Positions 18,163-28,055 of a DNA stretch of 32,203 nt are shown piece after piece. Made by a program: the position numbers and the translations under genes. Source of the DNA: a bacterium. GTDB lineage: Bacteria > CG2-30-53-67 > CG2-30-70-394. The stretch lies in contig JAJRSX010000087.1 of NCBI GenBank assembly GCA_024278555.1, forward strand, positions 1 through 32,203, written 5' to 3'. Positions within the stretch are counted from its first letter, which is position 1. Every line of letters begins with the position of its first letter. Below the pieces are notes generated by a model. The model was not told where the DNA came from. It worked only from the letters and a program-made list of their open reading frames with translations, and did not search any database.

Positions 18163-19641
18163 ATGGCGAGCGACAACGATCAGGTACGAGCCCGTCGCGA
18201 CAAGGTCGCGGCGCTGCGCGAGGCGGGGGTGGAGCCGTACGCCCGGGGCACCGCCCCGACCCACACCACGGCCGCCCTCCTCGCCGACCACGGCGACGCC
18301 ACCGCCGAGGCCCTCGACGACCAGCCGGTGGAGGTGGGCCTCGCCGGCCGTCTCATGGCCCTGCGGCGCTTCGGCAAGACCACCTTTGCCCACCTCCAGG
18401 ATGGCGGCGGGCGCCTGCAGCTCTTCTTCAACCGCGACCTCCTCGGCGACGCCTACCCCCTGGTGAAGAGGCTCGACCTCGGCGACTGGGTGGCGGTGGA
18501 GGGGCCCCTGTTCCGCACCAAGACCGGCGAACTCACCGTGCGGGTGGAGGAGCTCACCCTGCTCACCAAGGCGCTGCGGCCGCTACCGGAGAAGTGGCAC
18601 GGCCTCACCGACGTGGAGACCCGCTTCCGCCAGCGCTACCTCGACCTGATCGTCAATGAGGAGGCGCGGCAGGTCTTCCGCAGCCGCTCGGCGATCATCG
18701 ACTCCCTGCGCCGCTTCCTCACCGAGCGCGACTTTCTGGAGGTGGAGACGCCGATGATGCACGCCATCGCCGGGGGGGCGGCGGCGCGCCCCTTCGTCAC
18801 CCACCACAACGCCCTGGACCGCGACCTCTACCTGCGCATCGCCCCGGAGCTCTACCTCAAGCGGCTGGTGGTCGGCGGCTTCGAGCGGGTCTTCGAGATC
18901 AACCGCAACTTTCGCAACGAGGGGACCGACCTCGACCACAACCCCGAGTTCACCATGGTCGAGTTCTACCAGGCCCACGCCACCTACGAGCTCCTCATGG
19001 GGATGGTGTAGGAGCTCATCGTGCAGCTCGCCGAGCGCCACGCCGGTGGCCTCAAGCTCACCTGGCACGGTGAGGAGATCGACCTGACGCCGCCGTGGAC
19101 CCGCCTGCCCCTCCTCGACGCGGTGCGCGACCGGGTGGAGGACGGCGACCGGATCATCGCCGACGACGCCTTCGCTCGCGGTGTCGCCCGGGAGCTGGGG
19201 CTGGAGCCCACGAGCGCCGACCCGCACGGTAAGGTCATCACCAAGATCTTCGAGGAGCTCGTCGAGCCGACCCTGATCCAGCCCACCTTCGTCATCGACT
19301 ATCCTGTCGAGGTCTCGCCCCTGGCCCGCCGCAAGGCCGACGCCCCGGAGCTGGTGGAGCGGTTCGAGCTCTTCATCGGCGCCCGCGAGATCGCCAACGC
19401 CTTCACCGAGCTGAACGACCCGGACGACCAGCGCGCCCGTTTCGAAGAGCAGGTGGCGGAGCGCGCTGCCGGCGACGACGATGCCCACCTCCTGGACGAT
19501 GACTACCTTACCGCCCTGGAGCACGGCATGCCCCCGACCGCCGGCTGCGGCATCGGCATCGACCGCCTGGTCATGCTCCTCACCGGCACCGAGTCGATCC
19601 GCGAGGTGATCCTCTTCCCGCAGATGAAGCCGAAGGGGTAG
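18163..19641 (+). CDS. lysS: Class II lysyl-tRNA synthetase interrupted by an in-frame UAG
   Basis: Charges tRNA-Lys with lysine. Read through, the gene encodes about 492 residues, the usual LysRS length. The N-terminal OB-fold anticodon-binding domain (about 55-140) is followed by the class II catalytic core: [18 protein letters not shown] (motif 1 region), [20 protein letters not shown] (motif 2) and [15 protein letters not shown] (motif 3). An in-frame TAG at 19009-19011 splits it between motif 2 (LLMGMV-stop) and the rest ([10 protein letters not shown]), with no frame change. Neither half could be active alone. LysRS usually has Glu or Gln here, so one substitution (GAG or CAG to TAG) explains it. 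AGGAG lies five bases before the ATG at 18163. UAG is used as a normal stop by several neighbours, which argues against general reassignment. Confidence 0.9.
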
Positions 19642-19680
19642 GGCAGGCACCAACCGGCGGCTACCGCGCCGGGACGGTTT

Positions 19681-19955
19681 CCAACGCAAAAACGCCAAGG
19701 CGCGACCGGACATCAGACCAGGGTGCGGCGTCTCCGGGATGGAGAGTAGGACTGGGTGTGGCCTGGAAGGCGGTTCTCACCACAGAGGCATTGGGGTCAG
19801 GCTTGCAAACTTGCAAGTTTGGACCGTTGGTGGCCAACAGCGAGGTCCAAACTTGCAAGTTTGCAAGGCTGACCCCAGAGGCTGCGGGCCATCGGCATCT
19901 TCCGGTCCACCACCGGTGACCCCGTCCCCCTTGCGCCCCGGCGTCTTGGCGTTGG
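19681..19955. repeat. AACGCCAAG-word foldback hosting a nested repeat
   Basis: Arms CCAACGCAAAAACGCCAAGG (from 19681) and GCGTCTTGGCGTTGG (ending about 19955) are inverse over about 23 bases with four mismatches. Inside it, GTGGCCTGGAAGGCGGTT (about 19758-19775) is the same leader that begins the CCACGGAA elements. The interior also hosts a complete GGGGTCAG foldback. Confidence 0.6.
19793..19876. repeat. GGGGTCAG foldback, copy 1
   Basis: The arms run from GGGGTCAGGCTTGCAAAC to GGACC and back, 33 bases each with one mismatch. The loop contains its own TTGG...CCAA hairpin. It is nested in the larger foldback at 19681-19955. Confidence 0.85.
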
Positions 19956-20029
19956 GCCCTTCCGGATTTGGCTCTCGGGTCGAGGCCGTGGCTGAATCCG
20001 TTGGCAAGCCGGTGCATGATGGGCGCGCC

Positions 20030-20770
20030 ATGGCCGTCGAGATCACCAGCCCTGCCAATCCGCAGATCAAGCAGGCGCGGCGGTTGCGCGAGCGGCGGGA
20101 GCGGCAGGCGACCGGGCGCTGCTTGATCGAGGGGTGGCGGGAGGTGGCGCGGGCGCAGGGGGCCGGGGTGGTCTTCGACGCCCTCTACTACGCCGGTGAC
20201 CCGGGGGAGGGGGTAGACCTCGCCGGCGCGATCGAGGTGGCCCCGCGAGTGATGGCGCGGCTGGCGGTGCGCGAGAGCGGCGTGGTCGCGGTGGCGGAGA
20301 TCCCGGCGCGGCCGCTGGCCGCCCTGCCGCGGCCGGCGCGGCCGGTCTACCTGGTGGCGGACGGGGTGGAGAAGCCGGGCAACCTCGGCGCCATCCTCCG
20401 TTCCGCCGACGGCGCCGGGGTCGACGGAGTGGTCGTCTGCGGCGGCACCGACCTGTGGAACCCGAACGTCGTGCGCGCCTCCCTCGGCACCTGCTTCACC
20501 GTCCCGGTCGCGGAGGCCGGCGCCGAGGCGGCGATCGCCTGGCTCGCCGGCCTGCCGATCGTCGTCGCCACCCCGGAGGCGGAGACCCTCTACCGCGACG
20601 CGGAGCTGTGGGGCGGTCTGGTCGTGGGGCGCGAGGACAGCGGGGTGAGCGCCCCGTGGCGGGCGGCGGCGACCGAGGTGGTGCGGATCCCAATGCGCGG
20701 CGTCGCCGATTCGCTGAATGTGGCCCAGACCGCGACCCTCCTCGCCTACTCCGCGGTGACGGGCGGCTGA
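20030..20770 (+). CDS. SpoU/TrmH-family RNA 2'-O-methyltransferase
   Basis: A 246-residue SPOUT methyltransferase that probably methylates a ribose in rRNA or tRNA using SAM. The N-terminal substrate-binding region (SPANPQIKQARRLRERRERQ, CLIEGWREV) is followed by the SpoU catalytic domain. Motif 1 is NLGAILRSADGAGVDGVV, motif 2 is LVVGREDSGVS, and motif 3 is IPMRGVADSLNVAQTATLLA, the trefoil-knot SAM site. The ATG at 20030 gives the family N-terminus; no ribosome binding site is visible and the upstream DNA is repeat. The exact target (23S rRNA or tRNA) cannot be read from the sequence. It stands between two repeat-filled gaps. Confidence 0.92.
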   Translation: MAVEITSPANPQIKQARRLRERRERQATGRCLIEGWREVARAQGAGVVFDALYYAGDPGEGVDLAGAIEVAPRVMARLAVRESGVVAVAEIPARPLAALPRPARPVYLVADGVEKPGNLGAILRSADGAGVDGVVVCGGTDLWNPNVVRASLGTCFTVPVAEAGAEAAIAWLAGLPIVVATPEAETLYRDAELWGGLVVGREDSGVSAPWRAAATEVVRIPMRGVADSLNVAQTATLLAYSAVTGG

Positions 20771-20829
20771 TGCACCCCATCTTCACGCCGTGTCCTCGCC
20801 CGGAGCGCCTCAACGTACAACCAGTCAAT

Positions 20830-20912
20830 GGGGTCAGGCTTGCAAACTTGCAAGTTGGTCCGTTGGTGGCCATCAGCGAGGTCTAAGTTTGCAAACTTGC
20901 AAGCCTGACCCC
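20830..20912. repeat. GGGGTCAG foldback, copy 2
   Basis: Same ends and loop as copy 1. In the right arm the inner TTGCAA words are in the alternative order (AAGTTTGCAAACTTGC rather than AAACTTGCAAGTTTGC). It is followed directly by another foldback. Confidence 0.85.
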
Positions 20913-20928
20913 AGAGGCTCCGGACGGA

Positions 20929-21098
20929 GTTTTCACTACAGAAACACCGAGGGCACAGAGAACTACATCTGAAGACAACGGGCATTTGCGCCGTTCTTCT
21001 TTGTAGCAACCCCTTGGCGATCCCTCGCGAGCCCGAAGAGGGGAAGTGCACCTTTCCTTTGCAGTTCTCCGTCTCCTCGGTGTCTCCGTGGTGAAAAC
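20929..21098. repeat. ACACCGAGG-word foldback
   Basis: The left arm starts GTTTTCACTACAGAAACACC and continues GAGGGCACAGAGAAC. The right arm ends GGTGTCTCCGTGGTGAAAAC. They are inverse over about 38 bases with about eight mismatches. The middle (about 95 bases) shows no gene. Confidence 0.75.
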
Positions 21099-21221
21099 GT
21101 CTTCCGGGTCGCGGCCGGAGGGCTGTCTGTCGCCGCGGAGGCCCGTCCACCCGCGATTGACTCGCCGTGGCGCTCCTCCCTACCGTCTCTCCCCCGCCAC
21201 ACCCTACTCGGAGCCCCACCC

Positions 21222-22898
21222 ATGCTTGATCCCACCCCGTCCGATGCCGTGCAGATGATCCCCCTCGGAGGGTGCGGCGAGATCGGTATGAACATGACCG
21301 TCTACCGCCACCGCGACGAGGCGATCCTGGTGGACGTGGGGTTGATGTTCCCCGACGAGGAGATGCTCGGTGTCGATGTGGTCCTCGCCGACATCACCCA
21401 CCTGCGCGAGCAGGGGAAGGAGCTGCAGGGGATCTTCCTCACCCACGGCCACGAGGACCACATTGGGGCGCTGACCTATCTCCTCCCCGACCTGCCCAAG
21501 GTACCGATCTACGGCACCGCCATGACCCTCGGTCTGGTGCGGGCGAAGCTCAAGGAGATGGGGCTTCTGAGGCGCGCTGACCTGCGCGAGGTGGAGCCGC
21601 GCGATGTAATTCGGGCCGGCTGCTTCTCGGTGGAGTTCCTGCAGATCACCCACTCGATCATCGGCGGCTGCTCCCTGGCGATCGAGACCCCGGCCGGGAC
21701 GGTGGTCCACACCGGCGATTTCAAGATCGATCCGCACCCGGTGGACGGCAAGCTGTTCGACGAGGAGCGGTTCCGTGCCTACGGCGAGAAGGGGGTCCTC
21801 GCCCTCTTCTCCGACTCGACCAACGCCGAGAACCCGGGCCGGACCCTCTCCGAGCGCGAGGTGGGCAAGGGGCTCGACGACGCCTTCTCCAAGGCGGAGT
21901 CGGGGATGATCTTCGTCGCCACCTTCTCCTCGCACATCCAGCGGGTGCAGCAGATCGTCGAGATGGCCGATGCCTACCACCGCAAGATCGTGGTGATGGG
22001 CCGCTCCATGGAGCGCAACGTGGAGATCGCCCTGGAGCTCGGCCTGCTGCACATCCCTGATGGGATGCGGGTGATGCCGGCGCGCATGTCGGAGTTTCAC
22101 CGCGAGCGGCTGGTGGTGGTGACCACCGGGTCTCAGGGAGAGCCGCTGTCGGCCCTGTCGCGCCTGGCGGTGGGCGACCACCGTTCCCTGTCGGTGGAGG
22201 CGGGCGATACGGTGATCCTCTCGTCGAAGGCGATTCCCGGCAACGAGCGGTCGGTGTCGCGGGTGATCAACCACCTCTTGCGGCGCGGCGCCCGGGTGGT
22301 CCACGGCAAGGTCTCCGAGGTTCACGTCTCCGGCCACGCCGCCCAGGGGGAGCTGGCGCAGATGTATGAGATGGTGCGGCCGCGCTACTTCGTCCCGATC
22401 CACGGCGAGCTGCGCCACCTGGTCGCCCACCGCGAGCTCGTCTGCTCCCTCGGCCACCGGGCGAAGGACACGGTGGTGGTGGAGGACGGTGCGGTGGTGG
22501 AGCTCTCTCCGCGCGGTATCCGCCTCGGCGACGAGGTGACCCACGGCCGTCGCTTCGTCGATGGCAAGGGGGTGGAGGACGTGGGCGAGGTGGTCATGCG
22601 CGACCGCAGGTTGCTCTCCGAGGACGGCACCCTGGTGCTGGTCCTCGGGATTGACCACGCCACCGGTGAGGTGACCTCCGGGCCGGACATCATCTCCCGC
22701 GGCTTTGTCTATGAGGAGGAGTCGCAGGAGCTCCTCGACGAGATCAAGCAGATGGTGGTCGACCTCCTGCCGACCCTGGACAAGGAGATCCTCGCCGAGC
22801 GCGCCCTCTTGGGGGTGCGGCTGCGCAACAAGGTGCGCCGCTTTCTCGATCGCAAGATGGGCCGGCGGCCGATGGTCCTGCCGTTGATCCTCGAGTAG
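21222..22898 (+). CDS. rnj: Ribonuclease J
   Basis: A 558-residue beta-CASP metallo-beta-lactamase RNase, both 5'-3' exonuclease and endonuclease, central to RNA decay and maturation. It starts with the family segment MIPLGGCGEIGMNMTVY. Zinc ligands are visible in THGHEDHIG and HTGDFKID. The beta-CASP domain has FSDSTNAENPG, FATFSSHIQR-like VATFSSHIQR and TTGSQGEP. The C-terminus has HVSGHAAQGEL and PIHGELRHL, then a short C-terminal domain (SRGFVYEEE). All catalytic motifs are intact. GGAG about nine bases before the ATG is the only start signal. Its TAG stop is inside the terminal GTAGGAG of the following repeat. Confidence 0.96.
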   Translation: MLDPTPSDAVQMIPLGGCGEIGMNMTVYRHRDEAILVDVGLMFPDEEMLGVDVVLADITHLREQGKELQGIFLTHGHEDHIGALTYLLPDLPKVPIYGTAMTLGLVRAKLKEMGLLRRADLREVEPRDVIRAGCFSVEFLQITHSIIGGCSLAIETPAGTVVHTGDFKIDPHPVDGKLFDEERFRAYGEKGVLALFSDSTNAENPGRTLSEREVGKGLDDAFSKAESGMIFVATFSSHIQRVQQIVEMADAYHRKIVVMGRSMERNVEIALELGLLHIPDGMRVMPARMSEFHRERLVVVTTGSQGEPLSALSRLAVGDHRSLSVEAGDTVILSSKAIPGNERSVSRVINHLLRRGARVVHGKVSEVHVSGHAAQGELAQMYEMVRPRYFVPIHGELRHLVAHRELVCSLGHRAKDTVVVEDGAVVELSPRGIRLGDEVTHGRRFVDGKGVEDVGEVVMRDRRLLSEDGTLVLVLGIDHATGEVTSGPDIISRGFVYEEESQELLDEIKQMVVDLLPTLDKEILAERALLGVRLRNKVRRFLDRKMGRRPMVLPLILE

Positions 22899-22962
22899 GA
22901 GGGGGTTGTACCCCCGATCCAGGCCTTTCGGGCCTGTTCCGCCGGCGGGAGCCGGCTCCTAC
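22895..22962. repeat. REP-like foldback element, copy C
   Basis: Begins GTAGGAGGGGGTTGTACCCC and ends GGCGGGAGCCGGCTCCTAC. It combines a third arm type (GGGGGTT..ACCCCC) with the CCGGC arm. The central AGGCCTTTCGGGCCT is a small hairpin. Its first TAG is the stop codon of rnj. Confidence 0.78.
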
Positions 22963-23014
22963 CGGTCGTCGGCTGGGTGGTGCGTGCTCGGCAAGGGCGC
23001 GGCTCCTCTCGACC

Positions 23015-23557
23015 CTACCGGTCACGCCGCCACACCGGCTCGGCGATTCCGGCCTCGCGGTTGAGGTGGCGGGCGAGGCAGAAGAGGAGGTCGGAGAGGC
23101 GGTTGAGGTAGCGCACCGCCTCCGGTCCCACCGGCCCGCCGCTCTTTTGCAGGGTAACGAGGCGCCGTTCGGCACGCCGGCAGACGGTGCGCGTTACATG
23201 GGCGAGCGCCGCGGCACGGCCGCCGCCGGGGAGGAGAAACTCTTTCAGGGGAGGAAGGTCGTGGCTCACCTCCGCCTGCCACCGCTCCAGCCGCGCCACC
23301 GCCGGGGCGGTGAGGAGAGGGTGGCCGGGGGTGGCGAGCTCACCTCCGAGGTCGAAGAGGTCATGCTGGACGGCGATCAGGCCGTCGTGCACCGGGTTGG
23401 GCAGGGTCTCGACGAGGAGCAGGCCGATCTGGCTGTTGAGCTCGTCCACCGCCCCGATCGCCTCGATCCGCGCGTCGTCCTTCGCCACCCGGCTGCCGTC
23501 GCCGAGGGAGGTGGCGCCGATGTCGCCGGTGCGGGTGGTGATCTTGGCGAGGCGCAT
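23015..23557 (-). CDS. PduO-type cob(I)alamin adenosyltransferase
   Basis: A 180-residue enzyme that transfers the adenosyl group of ATP to cob(I)alamin to make coenzyme B12. The N-terminal ATP loop KITTRTGDIGATSLGDGSRV, then AIGAVDELNSQIGLL, HDLFDLGGELATPG and the C-terminal signature HVTRTVCRRAERRLV and YLNRLSDLLFCLARHLN are all typical of the PduO/CobA-O family. Start at 23557 (MRLAKITTRTG) fits the family; an in-frame upstream extension would be repeat-encoded. No ribosome binding site is visible, because a GGGTCAG foldback begins eight bases upstream. No other cobalamin gene is nearby. Confidence 0.94.
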   Translation of the reverse strand: MRLAKITTRTGDIGATSLGDGSRVAKDDARIEAIGAVDELNSQIGLLLVETLPNPVHDGLIAVQHDLFDLGGELATPGHPLLTAPAVARLERWQAEVSHDLPPLKEFLLPGGGRAAALAHVTRTVCRRAERRLVTLQKSGGPVGPEAVRYLNRLSDLLFCLARHLNREAGIAEPVWRRDR

Positions 23558-23564
23558 GGGTTTT

Positions 23565-23656
23565 GGGTCAGGTCTCGTCTCGCCGCGTTTTTTCAACTCG
23601 CCCAGATCGGGCAGAGACTTGGCCACAAGAAAGGTGGCAAGACAAGAACTGACCCC
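23565..23656. repeat. GGGTCAG foldback, divergent copy
   Basis: Starts TTGGGTCAG (from 23563) and ends CTGACCCCAA, with inner arms GTCTCGTCTCGCC and GGCAAGACAAGAA forming an imperfect hairpin of about 40 bases per arm. It fills the whole gap between the cobalamin adenosyltransferase start and the RNase D stop, so it occupies the place of a promoter for the former. Confidence 0.7.
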
Positions 23657-23659
23657 AAG

Positions 23660-24817
23660 CTACTCTCTACCGTCGTGCAGCACCTTCAAGATCGCCTCAC
23701 CGTGGCGTTTGAGCTGCCAGCGGCGGATGGCGGTGACCTTGGCGAGGGCGTCGTGGTCGGCGGGTTCCGCCAGGGCGATGTGGTGGAGGAGGTCGTTGTT
23801 CGCCACCATCCCCGGCGGCACCCCCTCCTCCTTGGCGGTGTGGTTGCGCCACTCCTTCAGGCGGGTGAGGCAGCGCTCCTGGCTGCGGGTCAGGCGGCCG
23901 TTGGACTCCCGCGCCGGCGGTGCAGGGATCGGCGTGTCGTCGCTTTGGCCGTCGGCGATCGCCGCCAGGATCTCCTTGGCAAAGCGGTTCGCTGCCGGTG
24001 AACGGGGCGGGAGGGTGGCGCGCAGGGCGGATTTGGTGGTGGGCTGGTCGCAGGCGAGGAGCAGCAGGTCCTGGTTCGAGATCACCTTAAAGGTGGCCCG
24101 CCCCATCCCCTCGGCGAGGCGCTCGCGGGTGCGCCACAGCCACAGCAGGACCTTGAGCTGCGCATCGTTGAGACGCGACGCCCCCTTCATCCGCCGCACC
24201 CGGTCGATGTCGCGCAGCGGCGCCGGCGGCTCCAGCCGCTCCAAAAGCTCCATCTCCTCCGCCATCTGGTCGCTGCGGCCGCGCTCGGCGAGCTCGACCC
24301 GCAGCCGGTCGTAGAGGCCGTGGAGGTAGTAGGTGTCGAGGATCGCGTAGAGGCGCTGCTCGTCGCTCAGGGGGCGGGCACCCCAGTTACACTTCTGGAA
24401 CCGCTTGTCGAGGTTGACCTCGAAGTAGTGGCGGACCAGGTCGGCGAGTCCGAAGCGATCCAGGCCGACGAGCTGGGCGGCGACCATCGTGTCGAAGACC
24501 GGCGATAGGCGAAAGTCGAAGTCGCGTCGGAGGCAGAGGATGTCGTAGCTGGAGCCGTGGAGGATCTTGAGGATTGAGGGATCCGCGAGGATCGGCCCGA
24601 GGGGGGAGAGGTCATTGATTGCCAGGGGGTCGACAATGGCGTGCTCCAGGGAGCCGTCCTCGAAGCGGGCGGTCATCTGGATCAGGCAGACCTGCTCGCG
24701 GTAGGCGTGGAGTGAGTTGGCCTCGGTGTCGATGGCCAGCTCGCGACAGGAGGCGAAACGTTCTACGAGGGCGATGAACGGCGCCTCTTCGGCGATCAAT
24801 GGGGTGGTTTCGGGCAC
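23660..24817 (-). CDS. rnd: Ribonuclease D
   Basis: A 385-residue 3'-5' exoribonuclease that trims tRNA and other stable RNA 3' ends. The DEDDy active site is complete: Asp30 and Glu32 (AIDTEANS), Asp92 (SSYDILCL), Tyr157 and Asp161 (YAILDTYYL). Two HRDC domains follow (about 215-295 and 310-385), as in E. coli RNase D. It starts at a GTG (24817) only three bases after the stop of the upstream LOG-like gene, with AAGGA in that gene's end as the likely ribosome binding site, so the two are an operon. Confidence 0.95.
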   Translation of the reverse strand: MPETTPLIAEEAPFIALVERFASCRELAIDTEANSLHAYREQVCLIQMTARFEDGSLEHAIVDPLAINDLSPLGPILADPSILKILHGSSYDILCLRRDFDFRLSPVFDTMVAAQLVGLDRFGLADLVRHYFEVNLDKRFQKCNWGARPLSDEQRLYAILDTYYLHGLYDRLRVELAERGRSDQMAEEMELLERLEPPAPLRDIDRVRRMKGASRLNDAQLKVLLWLWRTRERLAEGMGRATFKVISNQDLLLLACDQPTTKSALRATLPPRSPAANRFAKEILAAIADGQSDDTPIPAPPARESNGRLTRSQERCLTRLKEWRNHTAKEEGVPPGMVANNDLLHHIALAEPADHDALAKVTAIRRWQLKRHGEAILKVLHDGRE

Positions 24818-24820
24818 AGA

Positions 24821-25567
<747 letters not shown>

Positions 25568-25692
25568 GGGCGCTGACGCTACCACCGGTGGGGGTCTCTG
25601 GCAAAAAAACGGCGGCCGGTTTGTCCGGGATCACCGCGACCGGCATCATGGCCGCGGTCCACCCTCCCAACGCCCCTCCCCTTGGAGTCTCT

Positions 25693-26277
25693 ATGCAGCT
25701 CGACATGTTTATCGACGAAGCCGACGACACCCGCCGCGCCACCACCGGCTGCGTGGTCGCCTTTGACTTGGAGACCCAGCACTCCTTCGAGGAGGTTGGC
25801 GGGCGCGGCAACATGGACAAGCTGAAGGTGTCGGTGGCGGTGGTCGGCAACCTCGACCACGGTACCTACACCAGCTACCGCGAGGCGGAGATGGGGGCGT
25901 TGGTCGAGGACCTCTTCGCCGCCAAGCGGGTGGTGGGGTTCAACACCCTCGGCTTCGACTACGCGGTGCTCGCCGCCTACACCGACCGCAACCTCAAGCG
26001 TCTCGCCTCCCTCGACATCCTCCAGGAGATCCACCGGGAGCTCGGTTACCGGGTGAGCCTCGACAAGGTGGCGGCGGCGACCCTCGGCAGCCACAAGTCG
26101 GGCCACGGACTGGAGGCGATCGAGTGGTACCGGAGCGGCGAGTGGGAGAAGCTGATCCGCTACTGCACCGACGACGTCCGCCTCACCGCCGACCTCTACC
26201 GCTTCGGCCGCGACAACGGCCACCTCTTCTACCTCAACCGGTGGGGGGAGAAGGCGCGGGTGAACGTGAGTTGGTAG
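25693..26277 (+). CDS. DEDDy 3'-5' exonuclease-like protein (RNase H fold)
   Basis: A 194-residue protein with a complete DEDDy set: Asp25 and Glu27 (VAFDLETQHS), Asp89 (GFNTLGFDYAVL), and Tyr157/Asp161 (YCTDDVRLT). It resembles stand-alone RNase H-like exonuclease domains elsewhere found fused to helicases. It is expected to degrade DNA or RNA from 3' ends; the substrate is unknown. GGAG lies about five bases before the ATG at 25693. The divergent gap 25568-25692 presumably holds promoters for both this gene and the LOG-rnd operon. Its TAG stop is the first part of a perfect palindrome. Confidence 0.9.
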   Translation: MQLDMFIDEADDTRRATTGCVVAFDLETQHSFEEVGGRGNMDKLKVSVAVVGNLDHGTYTSYREAEMGALVEDLFAAKRVVGFNTLGFDYAVLAAYTDRNLKRLASLDILQEIHRELGYRVSLDKVAAATLGSHKSGHGLEAIEWYRSGEWEKLIRYCTDDVRLTADLYRFGRDNGHLFYLNRWGEKARVNVSW

Positions 26278-26299
26278 GCCGGGGCTGCGCCCCGGCCTA
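26275..26299. repeat. Perfect palindrome at the exonuclease stop
   Basis: TAGGCCGGGGC-TGC-GCCCCGGCCTA has 11-base perfect arms. The first TAG is the stop codon of the exonuclease gene. It could act as a terminator hairpin, although no U-run follows. Confidence 0.7.
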
Positions 26300-26519
<220 letters not shown>

Positions 26520-26560
26520 GATCCATCTCCCTCTCCCGGACCGCGCGCGGCGCCCCCCAT

Positions 26561-28042
26561 ATGCCCCCCGCCTCTCCCCCCCTGCCACCGCACCGGCGGC
26601 TGCTGGTGCGCATTGTCGCGGTGATGGTGGTGGCGATCGTCGCCATCGAGGGGGTGATCCTCATTCCCACCACCCTCCACGACCGCGACGAGATGCGCCG
26701 CAACTTCTTCGCCGAGGCGGAGGCGGCGGCGTGGGAGGCGGCACCGGCGCTGGCCGCGGCGCTGGCTGCCGGTGAGACGCCGCGCCTGCCCGAGGTGATG
26801 TGCTCGCGGGTTACCGTCTACGATCCGGCGGGGAGGGTGGTCGTTACCACGGACCAGGACCCGGGTCTCGGGCCGAAGGCGGCGGCCCTGGTGCGCCGCG
26901 GTGATCGCGTGGAGCGGGGACAGGAGCCCGACGGTCGTTGTTACCTCCTCCTGCGCCTCAACTACCACGACACCCCGGTGGGGTGTGTCGCGGTGGTGAA
27001 GCCGGCCGATGCCATCGCCCGCGCGACCTACCGCTATGTCCTTAAGACCCTCGGGTTGGTCCTCCTGATTTGCGGTTTCACCGCCCTCATCCTCCTCCTC
27101 TACCTGGTGCGCGCGGTCCTGCGACCGGTGGAGCGGATCGTCGCGGCCAACGTGGCGAGCGGCGCCGGTGGGGAGAAGATCATCCCCGAGACGGAGATTC
27201 CCGCCACCGAGATCGGTGAGATCATGCGTACCCGCAACCGGATGTTGGCGAGCCTGCGGGTCACCCGCGAGGAGGTGGAGGCGAAGAACCGCGAGCTCGC
27301 CTCGTGGGCGCAGACCCTGGAGGAGCGGGTGGCGGAGCGCACCGCGGCGCTGAAACAGGCGCAGGAGCAGGTGGTGCAGGTGGAGAAGATGGCGGCGATC
27401 GGCAAGCTCGCCGCCTCGGTGGCGCACGAGATCAACAATCCACTGGGGATCATCGGCACCAGCGGTGAGGAGCTTCGCCGCGCCCTCGCCGGGGTGGAGG
27501 AGGCGCAGCGCCCCCTGGAGATCATCCACTCGCAGGTGGGGCGGTGTAAGCGGATCATCGACGCCCTCCTCGACTTCTCCCGCCGCCGCCCCGCCCGCCC
27601 CGAACCCACCGACCTCGCCCCCTTCCTGGAGGAGACCCTGGAGCTCCTCCGACCGCGGGCGCGCCAGGAGCACAAGGAGCTTCGCCTCACCGTGGCCCCG
27701 GGGGTGCGCGCCACTCTCCTCCCCACCCAGCTCCAGCAGGCGCTGGTGAACCTGGTGACCAACGGCCTCGACGCCACCCCGGAGGGCGGCGCGGTGCGGG
27801 TCGGCGCCGAGGCGCGCGGCGCGCGGGTCTGTCTGTGGGTGGAAGACGACGGCCCGGGTGTCCACGCGGAGCAGGTGGCGGAGGCCTTCGAGCCCTTCTT
27901 CACCACCAAGGCGCCGGGGCAGGGGGCGGGCATGGGGCTCGCCATCGCCGCCAACTTTATCCACGCCCAGGGCGGCACCCTCACCTACGAGGCGGCGGCG
28001 GACGGCGGCGCCCGCTTCGTCATCGACCTGCCGGCGGGGTAG
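26561..28042 (+). CDS. Membrane sensor histidine kinase (NtrB/ZraS-like)
   Basis: A 493-residue sensor. The first TM helix is at about 13-36 (LLVRIVAVMVVAIVAIEGVI), a periplasmic sensor region of about 120 residues contains VMCSRVTVYDPAGRVVVTTD, and the second TM helix is TLGLVLLICGFTALILLLYL. A HAMP domain (LRPVERIVAAN...) and coiled coil follow, then HisKA with the phospho-His in SVAHEINNPLGII and HATPase_c with NLVTNGLDAT, EDDGPGV and GAGMGLAIAANF. This architecture normally pairs with an NtrC-type activator, yet none adjoins. The only such activator in the window is at 16145-17524. The HIT gene starts 13 bases downstream, probably in the same transcript. Confidence 0.95.
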   Translation: MPPASPPLPPHRRLLVRIVAVMVVAIVAIEGVILIPTTLHDRDEMRRNFFAEAEAAAWEAAPALAAALAAGETPRLPEVMCSRVTVYDPAGRVVVTTDQDPGLGPKAAALVRRGDRVERGQEPDGRCYLLLRLNYHDTPVGCVAVVKPADAIARATYRYVLKTLGLVLLICGFTALILLLYLVRAVLRPVERIVAANVASGAGGEKIIPETEIPATEIGEIMRTRNRMLASLRVTREEVEAKNRELASWAQTLEERVAERTAALKQAQEQVVQVEKMAAIGKLAASVAHEINNPLGIIGTSGEELRRALAGVEEAQRPLEIIHSQVGRCKRIIDALLDFSRRRPARPEPTDLAPFLEETLELLRPRARQEHKELRLTVAPGVRATLLPTQLQQALVNLVTNGLDATPEGGAVRVGAEARGARVCLWVEDDGPGVHAEQVAEAFEPFFTTKAPGQGAGMGLAIAANFIHAQGGTLTYEAAADGGARFVIDLPAG

Positions 28043-28055
28043 GGGGGCTGCGTCC

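Noticed and set aside
18163-19641. Global reassignment of UAG to an amino acid.
   Set aside because: The kinase, phosphohexomutase, rnj, LOG-like, exonuclease, HIT and sensor-kinase genes all end normally at TAG, and no other conserved gene here has an internal TAG.
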